A stretch of DNA of 64,000 nt, from the NCBI GenBank assembly GCA_946885845.1, contig CAMPHJ010000007.1, positions 49,173-113,172 on the forward strand, written 5' to 3'. Source of the stretch: an uncultured Sphingobium sp. (GTDB lineage: Bacteria; Pseudomonadota; Alphaproteobacteria; Sphingomonadales; Sphingomonadaceae). Made by a program: the position numbers and the translations under genes. Positions 45,715 to 54,798 of this stretch are shown piece after piece. Position 1 is the stretch's first letter. Each line of letters begins with the position of its first letter. The notes beneath the pieces were generated by a model. The model made no database searches and had not been told where the DNA came from. It saw only the letters and a list, made by a program, of their open reading frames with translations.

Positions 45715-46602
45715 CTACGCAGGTTCCGCCACCGGTTGCCGACCCTGCGACCGGCCCAGCAGCACGCCCGCAAGCGCCAGCGCAAATCCGGCAACTTGCA
45801 CAGGCCCCAGTCTTTCGCCGAACAATGCCCAAGCTTCGATGGCGGCCAGCGGCGGGACCAGCAGCAACAGCATCGACATGCGCGTCGGTCCCTGCGTGCG
45901 CACCAGCCAGACCAGCAGCGACAACCCGCCTGCCGACAGCCCCAGCACCGACCAGCCCAGCCCGATCCACAATAATGGCGCATTGTCCCAACGGACCTCG
46001 CCAACCGTCGCCGCCGCCATAATCGCGACCATCGCGCCGCCCGCATTCTGCACCGCGCCCGAAATCCATATGCCATCGCCGGAAATCGTGCCCCGCTGGA
46101 TCAGCGTCCCGCCAGTCATCGCGATGACCGCAACCAGTCCAGCGACGGCGGGCAGCACAGGGATTCCACCCACGCCCGACCGCTCGATCGCGGGCATCAG
46201 CACGCATCCCACGCCTAATATGGCAATCGCCAGCCCCGCCCAGGCGCGCCCCGGCAGCCGCTCGCCCATCAGGGCGACACTCGCCACCGCCACCATCAGC
46301 GGCTGCAGCGCGCCCAGCAAGGACATGATACCCGCAGGCATGCCGTGATAGACAGCCCACCAGCTCACCGTCAGGTAAAGCCCGTGCAGCATCGCGCCCG
46401 CCACCAGATGCAACCGCAGCCGCTTGCCCGGCGGCAGTCGTTGTCCGGCCTTCAGCGCGATGAGTCCCAATAGCAGCGCCGTCAGCGTCAGCCGCACGCT
46501 CAATATCAATTCCGGCGCGCCATGCGGCACCGTCGCCCGTGCGACGATGAAGCCGGTCGACCAGATCAGCACGAACAGGACGGACGCAACCAGCGCGATC
46601 AT
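45715..46602 (-). CDS. EamA/DMT superfamily transporter
   Basis: A 295-aa drug/metabolite exporter with ten hydrophobic segments in two EamA repeats. The first repeat includes IWSTGFIVARATVPHGAPE, LHGLYLTVSWWAVYHGMPAGIMSLLGALQPLMVA and LGVGCVLMP. The second includes LVPPLAAIEAWALFGERLGPVQVAGFALALAGVLLGR. Substrate is unknown. ATG 46602 is the natural start; the frame is open to 46704 inside ccmB. It lies 7 nt after the ccmB stop, the last gene of a leftward run. Confidence 0.9.
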   Translation of the reverse strand: MIALVASVLFVLIWSTGFIVARATVPHGAPELILSVRLTLTALLLGLIALKAGQRLPPGKRLRLHLVAGAMLHGLYLTVSWWAVYHGMPAGIMSLLGALQPLMVAVASVALMGERLPGRAWAGLAIAILGVGCVLMPAIERSGVGGIPVLPAVAGLVAVIAMTGGTLIQRGTISGDGIWISGAVQNAGGAMVAIMAAATVGEVRWDNAPLLWIGLGWSVLGLSAGGLSLLVWLVRTQGPTRMSMLLLLVPPLAAIEAWALFGERLGPVQVAGFALALAGVLLGRSQGRQPVAEPA

Positions 46603-46609
46603 CTGCGCT

Positions 46610-47257
46610 TCATTCCCGCCCCGCCCGGATCGCCGCACCCCCGGCAAAGGGGGTGATGGCGACCAGCAGCAACGAAGCCGCGCCCAGGAATTTGAACGCC
46701 GCACCGCTCCCGTCGCCCATCGTCCCCGCGCCGAATATCAGCAGCGGAACCGCCAGCGGCAACGCCAGCAACCCCGCCAGCGCCCCGCTCGACCGCAATC
46801 CTGCCGTCAGCGTCGCGACCAGCAGCCCCAGCGCCGCCAGCGCGGGCGTGCCGATCAACAGCCCCAGTTCCAGCAGTCCGATGGTCGCGCCGTCCAGCTT
46901 CAGCAGCGCGGCAGCGGGCAACGTCGCCAGCATCAGCGCCGGGCCAAATCCTAGCCAGTGCGCCACCAATCGCGCCAGCACCACCATTTCCTCGCCAATG
47001 CCGCGCGCCGCCAACTGGTCGAGCACGCCCGCATCGCGATCCGGCGCGACCAGCCGGTCAACCGGCAGCAGGCTGGCCAGCAGCGCCGCGATCCACAACA
47101 TGCCGCCCCCCGACCGCTTTAGCAGCGCAGCGTCCGGCCCGACCGCGAAGGGGTACAGGCTGGCCACCAGCAGCAGGAACGCAACGGGCAACCATAGCCC
47201 GGCCGACTGCCACGCCTGCCGCAGGTCGCGCGCCACCAGCAGCGCCAGCACCCTCAT
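46610..47257 (-). CDS. ccmB: Heme exporter protein CcmB
   Basis: A 215-aa membrane subunit of the CcmAB ABC transporter used in cytochrome c maturation. It has about six hydrophobic segments. SLYPFAVGPDAALLKRSGGGMLWIAALLASLLPVDRLVAPDRDAGVLDQL is the diagnostic CcmB region. LAHWLGFGPALMLATLPAAALL and GTPALAALGLLVATLTAGLRSSGALAGLLALPLAVPLLIFG follow. The frame is open far upstream, but ATG 47257 overlaps the ccmA stop by 4 nt and matches the family. Confidence 0.95.
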   Translation of the reverse strand: MRVLALLVARDLRQAWQSAGLWLPVAFLLLVASLYPFAVGPDAALLKRSGGGMLWIAALLASLLPVDRLVAPDRDAGVLDQLAARGIGEEMVVLARLVAHWLGFGPALMLATLPAAALLKLDGATIGLLELGLLIGTPALAALGLLVATLTAGLRSSGALAGLLALPLAVPLLIFGAGTMGDGSGAAFKFLGAASLLLVAITPFAGGAAIRAGRE

Positions 47258-47856
47258 GCCACATCCTCTGCGGCGTAATCGATCAGGTCCAGCGTCACCG
47301 GCGCAGGCAGGGGCAAGGGCTGGTGCGATGCCGCCAGCACGACACCGCCGTCGGCCAGATGCCGTTCGACACAGCTCCCCAGCAGCGCCAGCGAAGCATC
47401 GTCCAGCCCGTTGCCGGGTTCGTCCAGCAGCCAGACCGGCGCACCGCTCGCAATCACCCGCGCCAGCGCCGCCCGCTTGCGCTGCCCGGTCGACAACATC
47501 CGCACCGGCATGTCGCGCAATGGCGTCAGCGCCATCGCCGACAAGGCCCGGTCCAGCGCCGCCCCGTCCACACCATCGATCCGTGCCCAAAAGGAAAGGG
47601 CCCCCGCCAGCGACTGCTCCATGTCCAGCGCCAGCCGTTCATCGGCCATCGCGATCCGCCCGCATCGTTCGACTGAGCCTGCGGCTTCCCGCAGCAGCCC
47701 GGCGCAAATGCGCATCAGGCTGGACTTGCCCACGCCATTGGGACCACGCAGCAACGCGCTGCCGCCCGCTTCCAGCGACAGGTCCACGCCCCGGAACAAC
47801 AACCGCCCGCCCCGTGCGCAGGCAACGCCCGACAGGCGCAGCGCCGCCCTGCTCAT
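47254..47856 (-). CDS. ccmA: Heme exporter ATP-binding protein CcmA
   Basis: A 200-aa ATPase of the CcmABCD heme release complex. Walker A is GPNGVGKSSLMR at about residues 38-49, the signature is LSTGQRKRAALARV, and Walker B with the D-loop is VWLLDEPGNGLDDASL. Its length is normal for CcmA. The genes ccmC and ccmD-H are not in this window, so the system is split. It overlaps both neighbours by 4 nt. Confidence 0.95.
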   Translation of the reverse strand: MSRAALRLSGVACARGGRLLFRGVDLSLEAGGSALLRGPNGVGKSSLMRICAGLLREAAGSVERCGRIAMADERLALDMEQSLAGALSFWARIDGVDGAALDRALSAMALTPLRDMPVRMLSTGQRKRAALARVIASGAPVWLLDEPGNGLDDASLALLGSCVERHLADGGVVLAASHQPLPLPAPVTLDLIDYAAEDVA

Positions 47857-48260
47857 GGTGCGACCATGTCCTCCAGGACGTGCATGTCGATATCGGACAG
47901 GCCGAAATGATGGCCGATCTCATGCACCACGACATGGGTGATCAGCGCATCCAGCGGCACGCCGGTTTCGACCCATTCATCCAGCAATGGCCTGCGGAAC
48001 AAATGGACCGTCGGCGGACTGTCGCCGGTCTGCACCGGATCGCCCACGGGCCGCCCGCTATACAGGCCGGTCAGGCCGAACGGGTCATCGATCTCCATGT
48101 CCTTCAGGACCTGCGCGTCGGCAAATTCCTCGACGAACAGGACGACGTTGGACAGATGGGACCGGAATGGATCGGGCAGGCGCGACAGCGCAGCCAGCGC
48201 CAGGGCTTCGATCTGGGCGCGCGTCGGCGCGATCTGACTGTATGGACCCTTATCGGACAT
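47853..48260 (-). CDS. Zincin-like metallopeptidase (DUF1025 type)
   Basis: A 135-aa small protein with an intact metallopeptidase motif HEIGH at residues 113-117, followed by HFGLSDIDM with the third zinc ligand Asp. IDDPFGLTGLYSGRP and TVHLFRRPLLDEW are family features. Members are often annotated as possible zinc peptidases; no substrate is known. It is translationally coupled to ccmA (ATGA), which recurs in sphingomonads by my recollection, hinting at a cytochrome maturation link that is unproven. Confidence 0.85.
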   Translation of the reverse strand: MSDKGPYSQIAPTRAQIEALALAALSRLPDPFRSHLSNVVLFVEEFADAQVLKDMEIDDPFGLTGLYSGRPVGDPVQTGDSPPTVHLFRRPLLDEWVETGVPLDALITHVVVHEIGHHFGLSDIDMHVLEDMVAP

Positions 48261-48308
48261 GGCCGGGCCATAAGCGAAAGCCTGTCATGTGGATAGAGCG
48301 ATCATCGC

Positions 48309-48348
48309 CTGCCGCCCTGCCGCCCTGCCGTGCCGCCCTGTCCCGCCC
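48309..48348. repeat. Short CCGCCCTG tandem repeat
   Basis: CTGCCGCCCTGCCGCCCTGC is followed by two degenerate copies, directly behind the stop of the lipoprotein gene. It may be slippage-prone sequence of no function. Confidence 0.5.
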
Positions 48349-48350
48349 GG

Positions 48351-48851
48351 TCAATTCCGCCGGACGCTCTCGATCCGGTCCTCATACCCCCGCAGCGCGT
48401 ACACAACCGACGGGTCGCCTGCATAACGCCGGCGCAGCATCGCCAACTGAGCGTCCGTGCCAGTGCACAGCCTTGCGACGCTTTCGGCCAGGAACACACG
48501 TCGTTCGCCGTCATAGGGTTCCTCGCCCCGGAAATGGTCGCAACTGTCGCGCACCACCATGAAACTGGTGACTTCGTCGGGAAAGGCCGTCAACTGGGCG
48601 GCGTCGGGGGAAGGGGGCAGGTCCAGCGATTCCAGCGGTGCGGGATGCGCCCTGACCGTCACCTTGGGGGATGGCCTGACAGGCGCGCTGGCAATGTCCA
48701 CCGGCGGCGCAGCGTCCACGACATTGGCGGCGACGTCAGCGACAGGCGTCAGGCCATTATCGGCAGAGGCATCTTCGCTGGACGAATCACGGCACCCGGC
48801 GGCCAGCGCCAGTATCAGCATCATCGGAAACAGCCCCACCCGTGCGCCCAA
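48351..48851 (-). CDS. Putative lipoprotein of unknown function
   Basis: A 166-aa protein with a signal sequence (MMLILALAAGC) and a lipobox cysteine at residue 20, then a Ser/Ala/Asp-rich linker. The C-terminal domain (about 85-160, TSFMVVRDSCDHFRGEEPYDGERRVFL) contains cysteines at about 103 and 128. No family is recognised. A near-perfect GGAGG lies 6 nt before TTG 48851, favouring this start over GTG 48839 or ATG 48824. Its start lies inside the 3' end of the patatin gene, overlapping 65 nt. Confidence 0.8.
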   Translation of the reverse strand: MGARVGLFPMMLILALAAGCRDSSSEDASADNGLTPVADVAANVVDAAPPVDIASAPVRPSPKVTVRAHPAPLESLDLPPSPDAAQLTAFPDEVTSFMVVRDSCDHFRGEEPYDGERRVFLAESVARLCTGTDAQLAMLRRRYAGDPSVVYALRGYEDRIESVRRN

Positions 48852-51186
48852 CGATTTCCTCCCGCAAAATGGCGATCAGGTCAGCGACATGTGGCAGCCG
48901 CTGCTCCTCCTCATCGAGAATCGCCATGAAAGCGGTCTGCCTATAGGCCTGCACCGCTTCTTCCGAAAGGCGGCTTGCCATGGGTATTGTGGAAATCACG
49001 ATGTCCAGAAGCCGCTCCACGCCATGCAGCCGCCCCCACAGATAGTCATTTTCCCGATAGGCCCTGCTGAAAAAAGCGCCGAAGCTATTGAATTCTATGC
49101 CTTTTAATGTCGCCTCCGCACCGCCGGGCCGGATTGCCGAACAATCCTCCGGCGAAATCCGGTCGACTTTGACCGGATCATATTCATCCATGGCGTGTCC
49201 CTGGAGCAACGGTAGCGTGGCTATGTCGTAAAAGGGAAAGCCCAGATAGGACAGCAACATGACCCGCCGTTCCGCCTTGGGCAGGTCGGCCAGTGCTTCG
49301 GCCAGCATCAGGTCGGCGGTTTCATCGCGCTCCTTCAATCCGCGTGCCTGGGCGATGGCGTCCAGCGCCTTGCCCGGATCGTTGGGCACCTCTCTGGCCG
49401 CTTCCCGGATCGCACCATTATAAAAGTCCGCGCCTTCGCACTCGGTATAATGGGCGATGGCGGCATAAATGGCATCGTGCATCTTTTGAACGACGCTACT
49501 GTCAGCCTCTGATTCCACCTCCAATGTTTCCGCCAGCCGCCGCGCCAGGAAACGCAGCCTGCGAATGCGGAAAGCCAGGTCATGCGTGCGAAAGAATGTC
49601 ACGGGCGGGGAAACCGGCCCCACATCCTCGGTCAATTGGTCCGCGCCGATGGCCCGGACATGCGACCACAGCGCCTGTCGATAGCTTTCCCGCATCAACG
49701 GGCTTTCCTCACCGCTCAGGCCGAACAACAGCGCGGCCAGGTCCTCGACAATGCCGGACAGTTTCAGATGGCCATAAGCGGGAAAGGCAAACCCGGCGGA
49801 ATTCGCGGCGCGTTGCTGCGCCTTCGCCCGCCATGCGGACAGCCGCGCCGGGGTTGGCCGGTCCAGGAACAACAGCCTGCCGATCGCGCTTTCGACTTCC
49901 GCCTCGATTCCCGGTCTCAGGGCATTCAGGATGCGGACCATGCGACGGATGCGTGAACTGTGATGATCGATCGCGTCCAGATTGTCGCGGATCGGCTGTT
50001 CGCGCGGAATGTCGCTCAGCGCGCCAAAGATCGTCCTGAAAAATCCGGGAAGGACGGCGCTGCCTGCTTCTTCTTCCGATGAATCCGGCTTGTTGAAACG
50101 CACTGAACGGCGGCCGGGCTTGGGGTCGATATAGACGAACCGGCGGTCGACTTCGCGGCGTGACGGCCTGTTGCGCAGCGCGCCAATGGCCTGTGCAAAG
50201 GGGGCGTTCGCCAATACCGAACCGTCGATCAATATGGCGTCCTCTGCCGTGCCCCGCGTCCAATGCCGGGGAAGCGCACGGGCCAGGAAAGCGTCGCGCG
50301 TCGGCCACTTGCGATGCCGTTCGTCCAGCACCTGATCCAGTTCGCGCACGGTAAAGGGTGGGAAGGCGCCGGGGAAGCTGGCCGTGGCCCGCGCGGCAAA
50401 GACCAGTTCTGCGGGATCGGCGAATGTGCGGCGATTGCCGCCCATATCGCGCCCGCGCGCCCGGAAACCGATCGACAGCCGATGTTCGGTTTCGATGACC
50501 TGCGCCGGGCTGTTGAGGTTCAGGCTCTGGGGATGGCCTTCAAAATCCGTGACGGTGACGAACAGGTCCAGCGGATGGCCTTCGGGCAGCAATGTCGGCC
50601 CGCGCTCCGTCTTTTCCATCGCGTCGAACGCGTCGAGCAGCATCGATGTAAATATCGCCCCACCAAAGGGCGGCTCGAACCAACGGGATCGGATGAAATG
50701 GGACAGTTTGTGGCGGACTTCCTCTCTCGCACCGGGGGCGACCGTCCTCTCGACCGTGTCGCCTGGGTGTCGCGCCGCCATCCAGACCAGCGGCGCGGCC
50801 CAGAATTTGGTGATCCGTCGCGCCGGTCGGGCGTCGGGATGCAGCAATTTTTCGACATCGGCATTTTCCAGCCACATGTCCGTTAGCGGCTCCAGCGACT
50901 GGCCCGTCTCAATCGCCTGCGCCAGGAAGATGCCGTTGATCCCACCCGCGCTCGCGCCAGCTATGATGTCGGGCATGATGCGCAGCCGCACGCCACTGGC
51001 GGCCTCCAGATCCTCCAGCAGCTTTCGATAGACCGCTTCGCTGCTGTTGCCGCTGACCGTGCCGTCGTGAAATCCTCGGCTCGCGCGCGCCAGCCGCCAG
51101 ATTTCCTTGGTGATGCCGTGCATGTAGACCGCCAGGCTGATCCCGCCATAGCAGACCAGCGCAAGGCGAAGTTCGCGCTCCTTCAT
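48787..51186 (-). CDS. Patatin-related protein (large, TIGR03607-like)
   Basis: A 799-aa protein with an N-terminal patatin-like acyl hydrolase domain. LRLALVCYGGISLAVYMHGITKEIW is the oxyanion-hole region. The nucleophile is S79 in GASAGG, and the catalytic Asp lies in LIDGSVLANAPF. The long C-terminal part is helical and matches what I recall of the patatin-related family of Sphingomonadales and actinobacteria. Substrate and location are unknown; no signal peptide is visible. ATG 51186 overlaps the stop of the upstream phosphatase gene by 4 nt. Confidence 0.85.
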   Translation of the reverse strand: MKERELRLALVCYGGISLAVYMHGITKEIWRLARASRGFHDGTVSGNSSEAVYRKLLEDLEAASGVRLRIMPDIIAGASAGGINGIFLAQAIETGQSLEPLTDMWLENADVEKLLHPDARPARRITKFWAAPLVWMAARHPGDTVERTVAPGAREEVRHKLSHFIRSRWFEPPFGGAIFTSMLLDAFDAMEKTERGPTLLPEGHPLDLFVTVTDFEGHPQSLNLNSPAQVIETEHRLSIGFRARGRDMGGNRRTFADPAELVFAARATASFPGAFPPFTVRELDQVLDERHRKWPTRDAFLARALPRHWTRGTAEDAILIDGSVLANAPFAQAIGALRNRPSRREVDRRFVYIDPKPGRRSVRFNKPDSSEEEAGSAVLPGFFRTIFGALSDIPREQPIRDNLDAIDHHSSRIRRMVRILNALRPGIEAEVESAIGRLLFLDRPTPARLSAWRAKAQQRAANSAGFAFPAYGHLKLSGIVEDLAALLFGLSGEESPLMRESYRQALWSHVRAIGADQLTEDVGPVSPPVTFFRTHDLAFRIRRLRFLARRLAETLEVESEADSSVVQKMHDAIYAAIAHYTECEGADFYNGAIREAAREVPNDPGKALDAIAQARGLKERDETADLMLAEALADLPKAERRVMLLSYLGFPFYDIATLPLLQGHAMDEYDPVKVDRISPEDCSAIRPGGAEATLKGIEFNSFGAFFSRAYRENDYLWGRLHGVERLLDIVISTIPMASRLSEEAVQAYRQTAFMAILDEEEQRLPHVADLIAILREEIVGRTGGAVSDDADTGAGRRVP

Positions 51187-51878
51187 GCCCGCAGCTCCGC
51201 CCAGATCGGCAGATGGTCCGACGCCTTGCGCGCGGCTGCGCTGTCATGCACGCCGCAATCCAGCAGCTTCAACTTGCCGCAATGCATGATGCGGTCCAAC
51301 TGCGCCACTGGCCGCCGCGCGTGGAAGCTCCGGCCGCAGGGGGCAAAGCTGTAATGCCGCGCGAAATCGGCCAGGCATCCCCGGTTGGCGCTCCATTCAT
51401 TAAGGTCGCCCATCAACACGGTCGGCATGGCCTCGCGCGTGCTCGCCACGTGGATGACAGCCGCCGCCTGCTTGCGACGCCACAGGCCCGACAGGTCCAG
51501 ATGCATGCCGAAAAACCGCATCGTCGTCCCGCCCAGCGTGACTTCGGCCAGCGTCGCGCCGCGCGGCTCCAGGCAGGGCAGGTGGACCACGTCATGAACG
51601 CCGACCTCCGCCTCCTTGCGGACCAATATCGCATTGCCATGCCAGCCCATCGAATCCACCTGGATGTTCAGCGGAACCGCCTTGTAGGGGCTGACGCTCT
51701 CCAGCAGCCACGGCGGGATCGCCGCCGACCTGACGCCGAACCGCCGGTCCGCCTCCTGCAACGCGATCACGTCCGCGTCGATTTCGTTGAGCACCTCCAG
51801 CACCCTTTCCGGGTTGCGGCGGCGGTCGGTTCCTATGGCCTTGCGGATATTGTAGCTGGCGACGCGAAAGGACTTCAT
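51183..51878 (-). CDS. Endonuclease/exonuclease/phosphatase family protein
   Basis: A 231-aa protein of the DNase I-like fold. FRVASYNIRKAIGTD, DVIALQEADRRFG (metal-binding Glu), MRFFGMHLDLSG, VLMGDLNEWSAN and the C-terminal KASDHLPIWAELR active site motifs are in order. Substrates in this superfamily range from nucleic acids to phospholipids. ATG 51878 fits the family start; the frame is open to 52280. Coupling to a patatin-like lipase gene hints at lipid turnover, but that is inference. Confidence 0.88.
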   Translation of the reverse strand: MKSFRVASYNIRKAIGTDRRRNPERVLEVLNEIDADVIALQEADRRFGVRSAAIPPWLLESVSPYKAVPLNIQVDSMGWHGNAILVRKEAEVGVHDVVHLPCLEPRGATLAEVTLGGTTMRFFGMHLDLSGLWRRKQAAAVIHVASTREAMPTVLMGDLNEWSANRGCLADFARHYSFAPCGRSFHARRPVAQLDRIMHCGKLKLLDCGVHDSAAARKASDHLPIWAELRA

Positions 51879-51978
51879 CCCCAAACAATGCCTCACTCGC
51901 CCGCCGGTTGCCATAGGCTTGCAAACTCTCGCCCGCTTTGTTCTTGAAACGTTCGCAAAGCCGCGCCATAGGTCGCGC

Positions 51979-53346
51979 ATGGCCAAGGCAAAGCGCAAAT
52001 TCGTCTGCCAACAGTGCGGCACCGTCTCCAACCGCTGGCAGGGCCAGTGCGACGATTGCGGCGAATGGAACAGCATCGCCGAAGAAGCCGCCGAAACCGT
52101 CTTTTCCGCACGGCACGATCTCCATACCGGTGGCCGCGCCCTCACTCTGGTGGGGCTGGACAGCGAAGTCGAACTTCCCCCCCGCACCAGCACCGGCATC
52201 GCCGAATTCGACCGCGCCCTGGGTGGCGGGATCGTGGCGGGCTCCGCGACCCTGATCGGCGGCGACCCCGGCATCGGCAAATCGACCCTGCTGCTTCAGG
52301 CGGCGGCACGCATCGCCGCGCGCGGCCTGTCGGTCGCCTATATCAGCGGGGAGGAAGCGGCCGATCAGGTCCGGCTGCGCGCCCAACGCCTGGGCCTGGG
52401 CAACGCGCCGGTTCAGCTTGCCAGCGCCACGTCGGTCCGCGACATATTAACGACGCTGGGGGAAGGGGAGGCGCCCGCTCTCCTTGTCATCGATTCGATC
52501 CAGACCATGCACAGCGACCTGATCGAAGGCGCGCCGGGCACGGTCAGCCAGGTCCGCGCCTCCAGCCAGGAACTGATCCGCTTCGCCAAGCAGCGCGGCA
52601 CCGCGCTCATCCTCGTCGGCCATGTGACGAAAGACGGCAGCATCGCCGGACCGCGCGTGCTGGAACATATGGTCGATACCGTGCTCAGTTTCGAAGGCGA
52701 GCGCAGCCATCAATATCGCATCCTGCGTGCGATCAAGAACCGCTTTGGCGGCACCGATGAAATCGGCGTCTTCGCCATGGTCGCCGAAGGGCTGGAGGAG
52801 GTGGCGAACCCGTCTGCCCTCTTCCTCACCCACCGCGATGAAAATGTGACCGGCGCCACCGTCTTTCCCGCGCTGGAAGGAACGCGGCCCGTGCTGGTGG
52901 AAATCCAGGCGCTGGTCGTCCGCCTGTCCAGCGGCGCGACGCCCCGCCGCGCGGTCGTGGGGTGGGACAGCGGTCGGCTCGCCATGGTCCTGGCCGTGCT
53001 GGAGGCGCGCTGCGGCCTCAGCTTTTCGACCTGCGAAGTCTATCTGAACGTCGCGGGCGGCTACCGTCTTTCCGACCCTGCCGCTGACCTTGCCGTCGCC
53101 GCCGCGCTCATGTCCGCTTTGTCCGAACGACCTGTGCCCGCCGATGTCGTCCTGTTCGGCGAACTCGCACTTTCAGGTGAGATCCGCCCGGTCGCCCATT
53201 CGCCACTGCGCCTGCGCGAAGCGGCCAAGCTCGGCTTCAACCGCGCCTATGTGCCCGCCGCCGCCGCTGACGGGGTGAAGGGCATTTCCGTCAGCGGCTA
53301 TCGCGCGCTCAGTCAATTGGTTGACCAGATGCTTGGGCGCGGATAG
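51979..53346 (+). CDS. radA: DNA repair protein RadA
   Basis: A 455-aa RecA-like ATPase that aids branch migration in recombination. It begins with a C4 zinc finger (CQQCG at residues 10-14 and CDDCGEW at 24-30). Walker A is GDPGIGKSTLLLQAAA. The RadA-specific KNRFGGTDEIGVF and the C-terminal Lon-like domain with VYLNVAGGYRLSDPAADLAVAAALMSA follow. The frame is open to 51919 but ATG 51979 is the family start. It is divergent from the phosphatase gene. Confidence 0.96.
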   Translation: MAKAKRKFVCQQCGTVSNRWQGQCDDCGEWNSIAEEAAETVFSARHDLHTGGRALTLVGLDSEVELPPRTSTGIAEFDRALGGGIVAGSATLIGGDPGIGKSTLLLQAAARIAARGLSVAYISGEEAADQVRLRAQRLGLGNAPVQLASATSVRDILTTLGEGEAPALLVIDSIQTMHSDLIEGAPGTVSQVRASSQELIRFAKQRGTALILVGHVTKDGSIAGPRVLEHMVDTVLSFEGERSHQYRILRAIKNRFGGTDEIGVFAMVAEGLEEVANPSALFLTHRDENVTGATVFPALEGTRPVLVEIQALVVRLSSGATPRRAVVGWDSGRLAMVLAVLEARCGLSFSTCEVYLNVAGGYRLSDPAADLAVAAALMSALSERPVPADVVLFGELALSGEIRPVAHSPLRLREAAKLGFNRAYVPAAAADGVKGISVSGYRALSQLVDQMLGRG

Positions 53347-53356
53347 CCCATCGGCC

Positions 53357-53875
53357 ATGAACGCCGTCGATATCCTCGTCCTCCTCGCGCTGGGTGGCTG
53401 CGCTGTCCTGGGCCTGCTGCGTGGTTTCGTCCTCGAAACATTATCGCTGATCGCCTGGGTTTCGGGCATCTTCGCCATCCGCCTTTTCCACAGCTCGGCT
53501 GCCGAACTGCTGACGCCCTTCGTCGGCACCAGCAGCGGCGCGGCAGTGCTCGCCTTCGTCCTTGTCTTCGGCATCACCTTTGGCGCTGGAAAAATCCTCG
53601 CCCATGCCATCGGTCGCCGCACGCGCCAGTCGGTGCTGGGGCCAGTGGACCGCGTGCTGGGCGCGGGTTTCGGCGCGGTGAAGGGGCTGATCGGCGCGAC
53701 GCTCCTCTTCCTTGCCTTCAACCTGGTCTATGACACATTTTACGGCAGCACCGCCCGGCGCCCGGACTGGCTGTCCGACGCCCGCACCTATCCGCTGCTC
53801 AACGCCAGCGGCCAGGCGATCAGTGAATTCGTGGCCGATCGCCGCGCCCGTCCACCCGTGCCGGAGGATGAATAG
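53357..53875 (+). CDS. cvpA: CvpA family membrane protein
   Basis: A 172-aa inner membrane protein with four hydrophobic segments. VDILVLLALGGCAVLGLLRGFVLETLSLIAWV and the LGPVDRVLGAGFGAVKGLIG block are typical of CvpA (colicin V production) proteins, now linked to envelope stress and bile resistance. It starts 10 nt after radA and is likely co-transcribed; the longer frame from 53321 overlaps radA. Confidence 0.9.
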   Translation: MNAVDILVLLALGGCAVLGLLRGFVLETLSLIAWVSGIFAIRLFHSSAAELLTPFVGTSSGAAVLAFVLVFGITFGAGKILAHAIGRRTRQSVLGPVDRVLGAGFGAVKGLIGATLLFLAFNLVYDTFYGSTARRPDWLSDARTYPLLNASGQAISEFVADRRARPPVPEDE

Positions 53876-53877
53876 CT

Positions 53878-54792
53878 CTAAATCCAGCCCTTGACCCGAT
53901 AGGCCTCAGCCGTGGCCTTCAACCCTTCCTCGGTCGCGACCTGCGGCTGCCACAGCGCCTTGGGCGGCTGCTTGCGCTTCGTAACGACCCAGTCGGGATG
54001 ACAGAAATAGCTGACCCGATCCTGCGTCAGTTTCGCCCCCTTGCCGCGCAGCATCCGGTCCAGCCGTGCGCCCACGCCCAACGCCCAGCCTGGGGTCGAA
54101 AAGGTCCGCACCGAACGCCCGACCGCGCGTCCGATCGCCTGGCCGAATTCCAGATGGTCCCAGCCGCCCGGCGTTCCGTCATCGGCTTCATAGCATTGGG
54201 CCAGGCTTTCTTCCCTCTCGCCCGCCAGCGTCAGCAGCAGTCGGGACAGGTCTCCCACTTCGATCAGCGAAAGCCGCCCGCCCGGCGGCAACAGCATGAT
54301 GCCGCGCCGGGCCATGCGGAACAGTTCCAGCATCTCGCGGTCGCCCGGTCCATAAATGGCGGGGGGCCGCACGATGGTCCAATCCAGCCCGCTGGCCTTC
54401 ACATGGCGTTCGGCCAGTTCCTTGGACCATCCATAGTCGGACAGGTCCGGTTCCCGCGCCGCCAGCGACGACACATGGATCAACCGCCGCACCCCGCGCT
54501 GGCGCATGGCGTCGACCAGCGCCATGGTGCCGCGCGCATTGCCGACTTCGAAACCTTCCCGGTCAGGCGCGTTCACCACGCCCGCGATGTGGATCACGAC
54601 ATCGGCGTCGCGCACCAGCGTATTCAGCGCGGCTCGATCACTCAGCGAACCCGGCACCCATTTCAGGCGCGCGCGCGGCGGTTGCGCCCGGCGGGTGATG
54701 GCGGTGACATGATGACCGGCGGCCAGCGCCTGATTAAGTGTTTCGGCGCCGACGAATCCCGTCGCGCCCGTCATTGCAATGCGTAGGTTCAT
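53878..54792 (-). CDS. NAD(P)-dependent epimerase/dehydratase (extended SDR)
   Basis: A 304-aa Rossmann-fold protein. The dinucleotide motif is TGATGFVGAETLNQAL, with DVVIHIAGVVNAPDREGF and the active site YGWSKELAERHV (Tyr-x-x-x-Lys variant YGWSK). WTIVRPPAIYGPGDREMLELF follows. The substrate is unknown. It may resemble NDUFA9-type atypical SDRs. It is the last gene of the obgE-proB leftward operon and lies 6 nt from proB. Confidence 0.87.
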   Translation of the reverse strand: MNLRIAMTGATGFVGAETLNQALAAGHHVTAITRRAQPPRARLKWVPGSLSDRAALNTLVRDADVVIHIAGVVNAPDREGFEVGNARGTMALVDAMRQRGVRRLIHVSSLAAREPDLSDYGWSKELAERHVKASGLDWTIVRPPAIYGPGDREMLELFRMARRGIMLLPPGGRLSLIEVGDLSRLLLTLAGEREESLAQCYEADDGTPGGWDHLEFGQAIGRAVGRSVRTFSTPGWALGVGARLDRMLRGKGAKLTQDRVSYFCHPDWVVTKRKQPPKALWQPQVATEEGLKATAEAYRVKGWI

Positions 54793-54798
54793 GATGCG

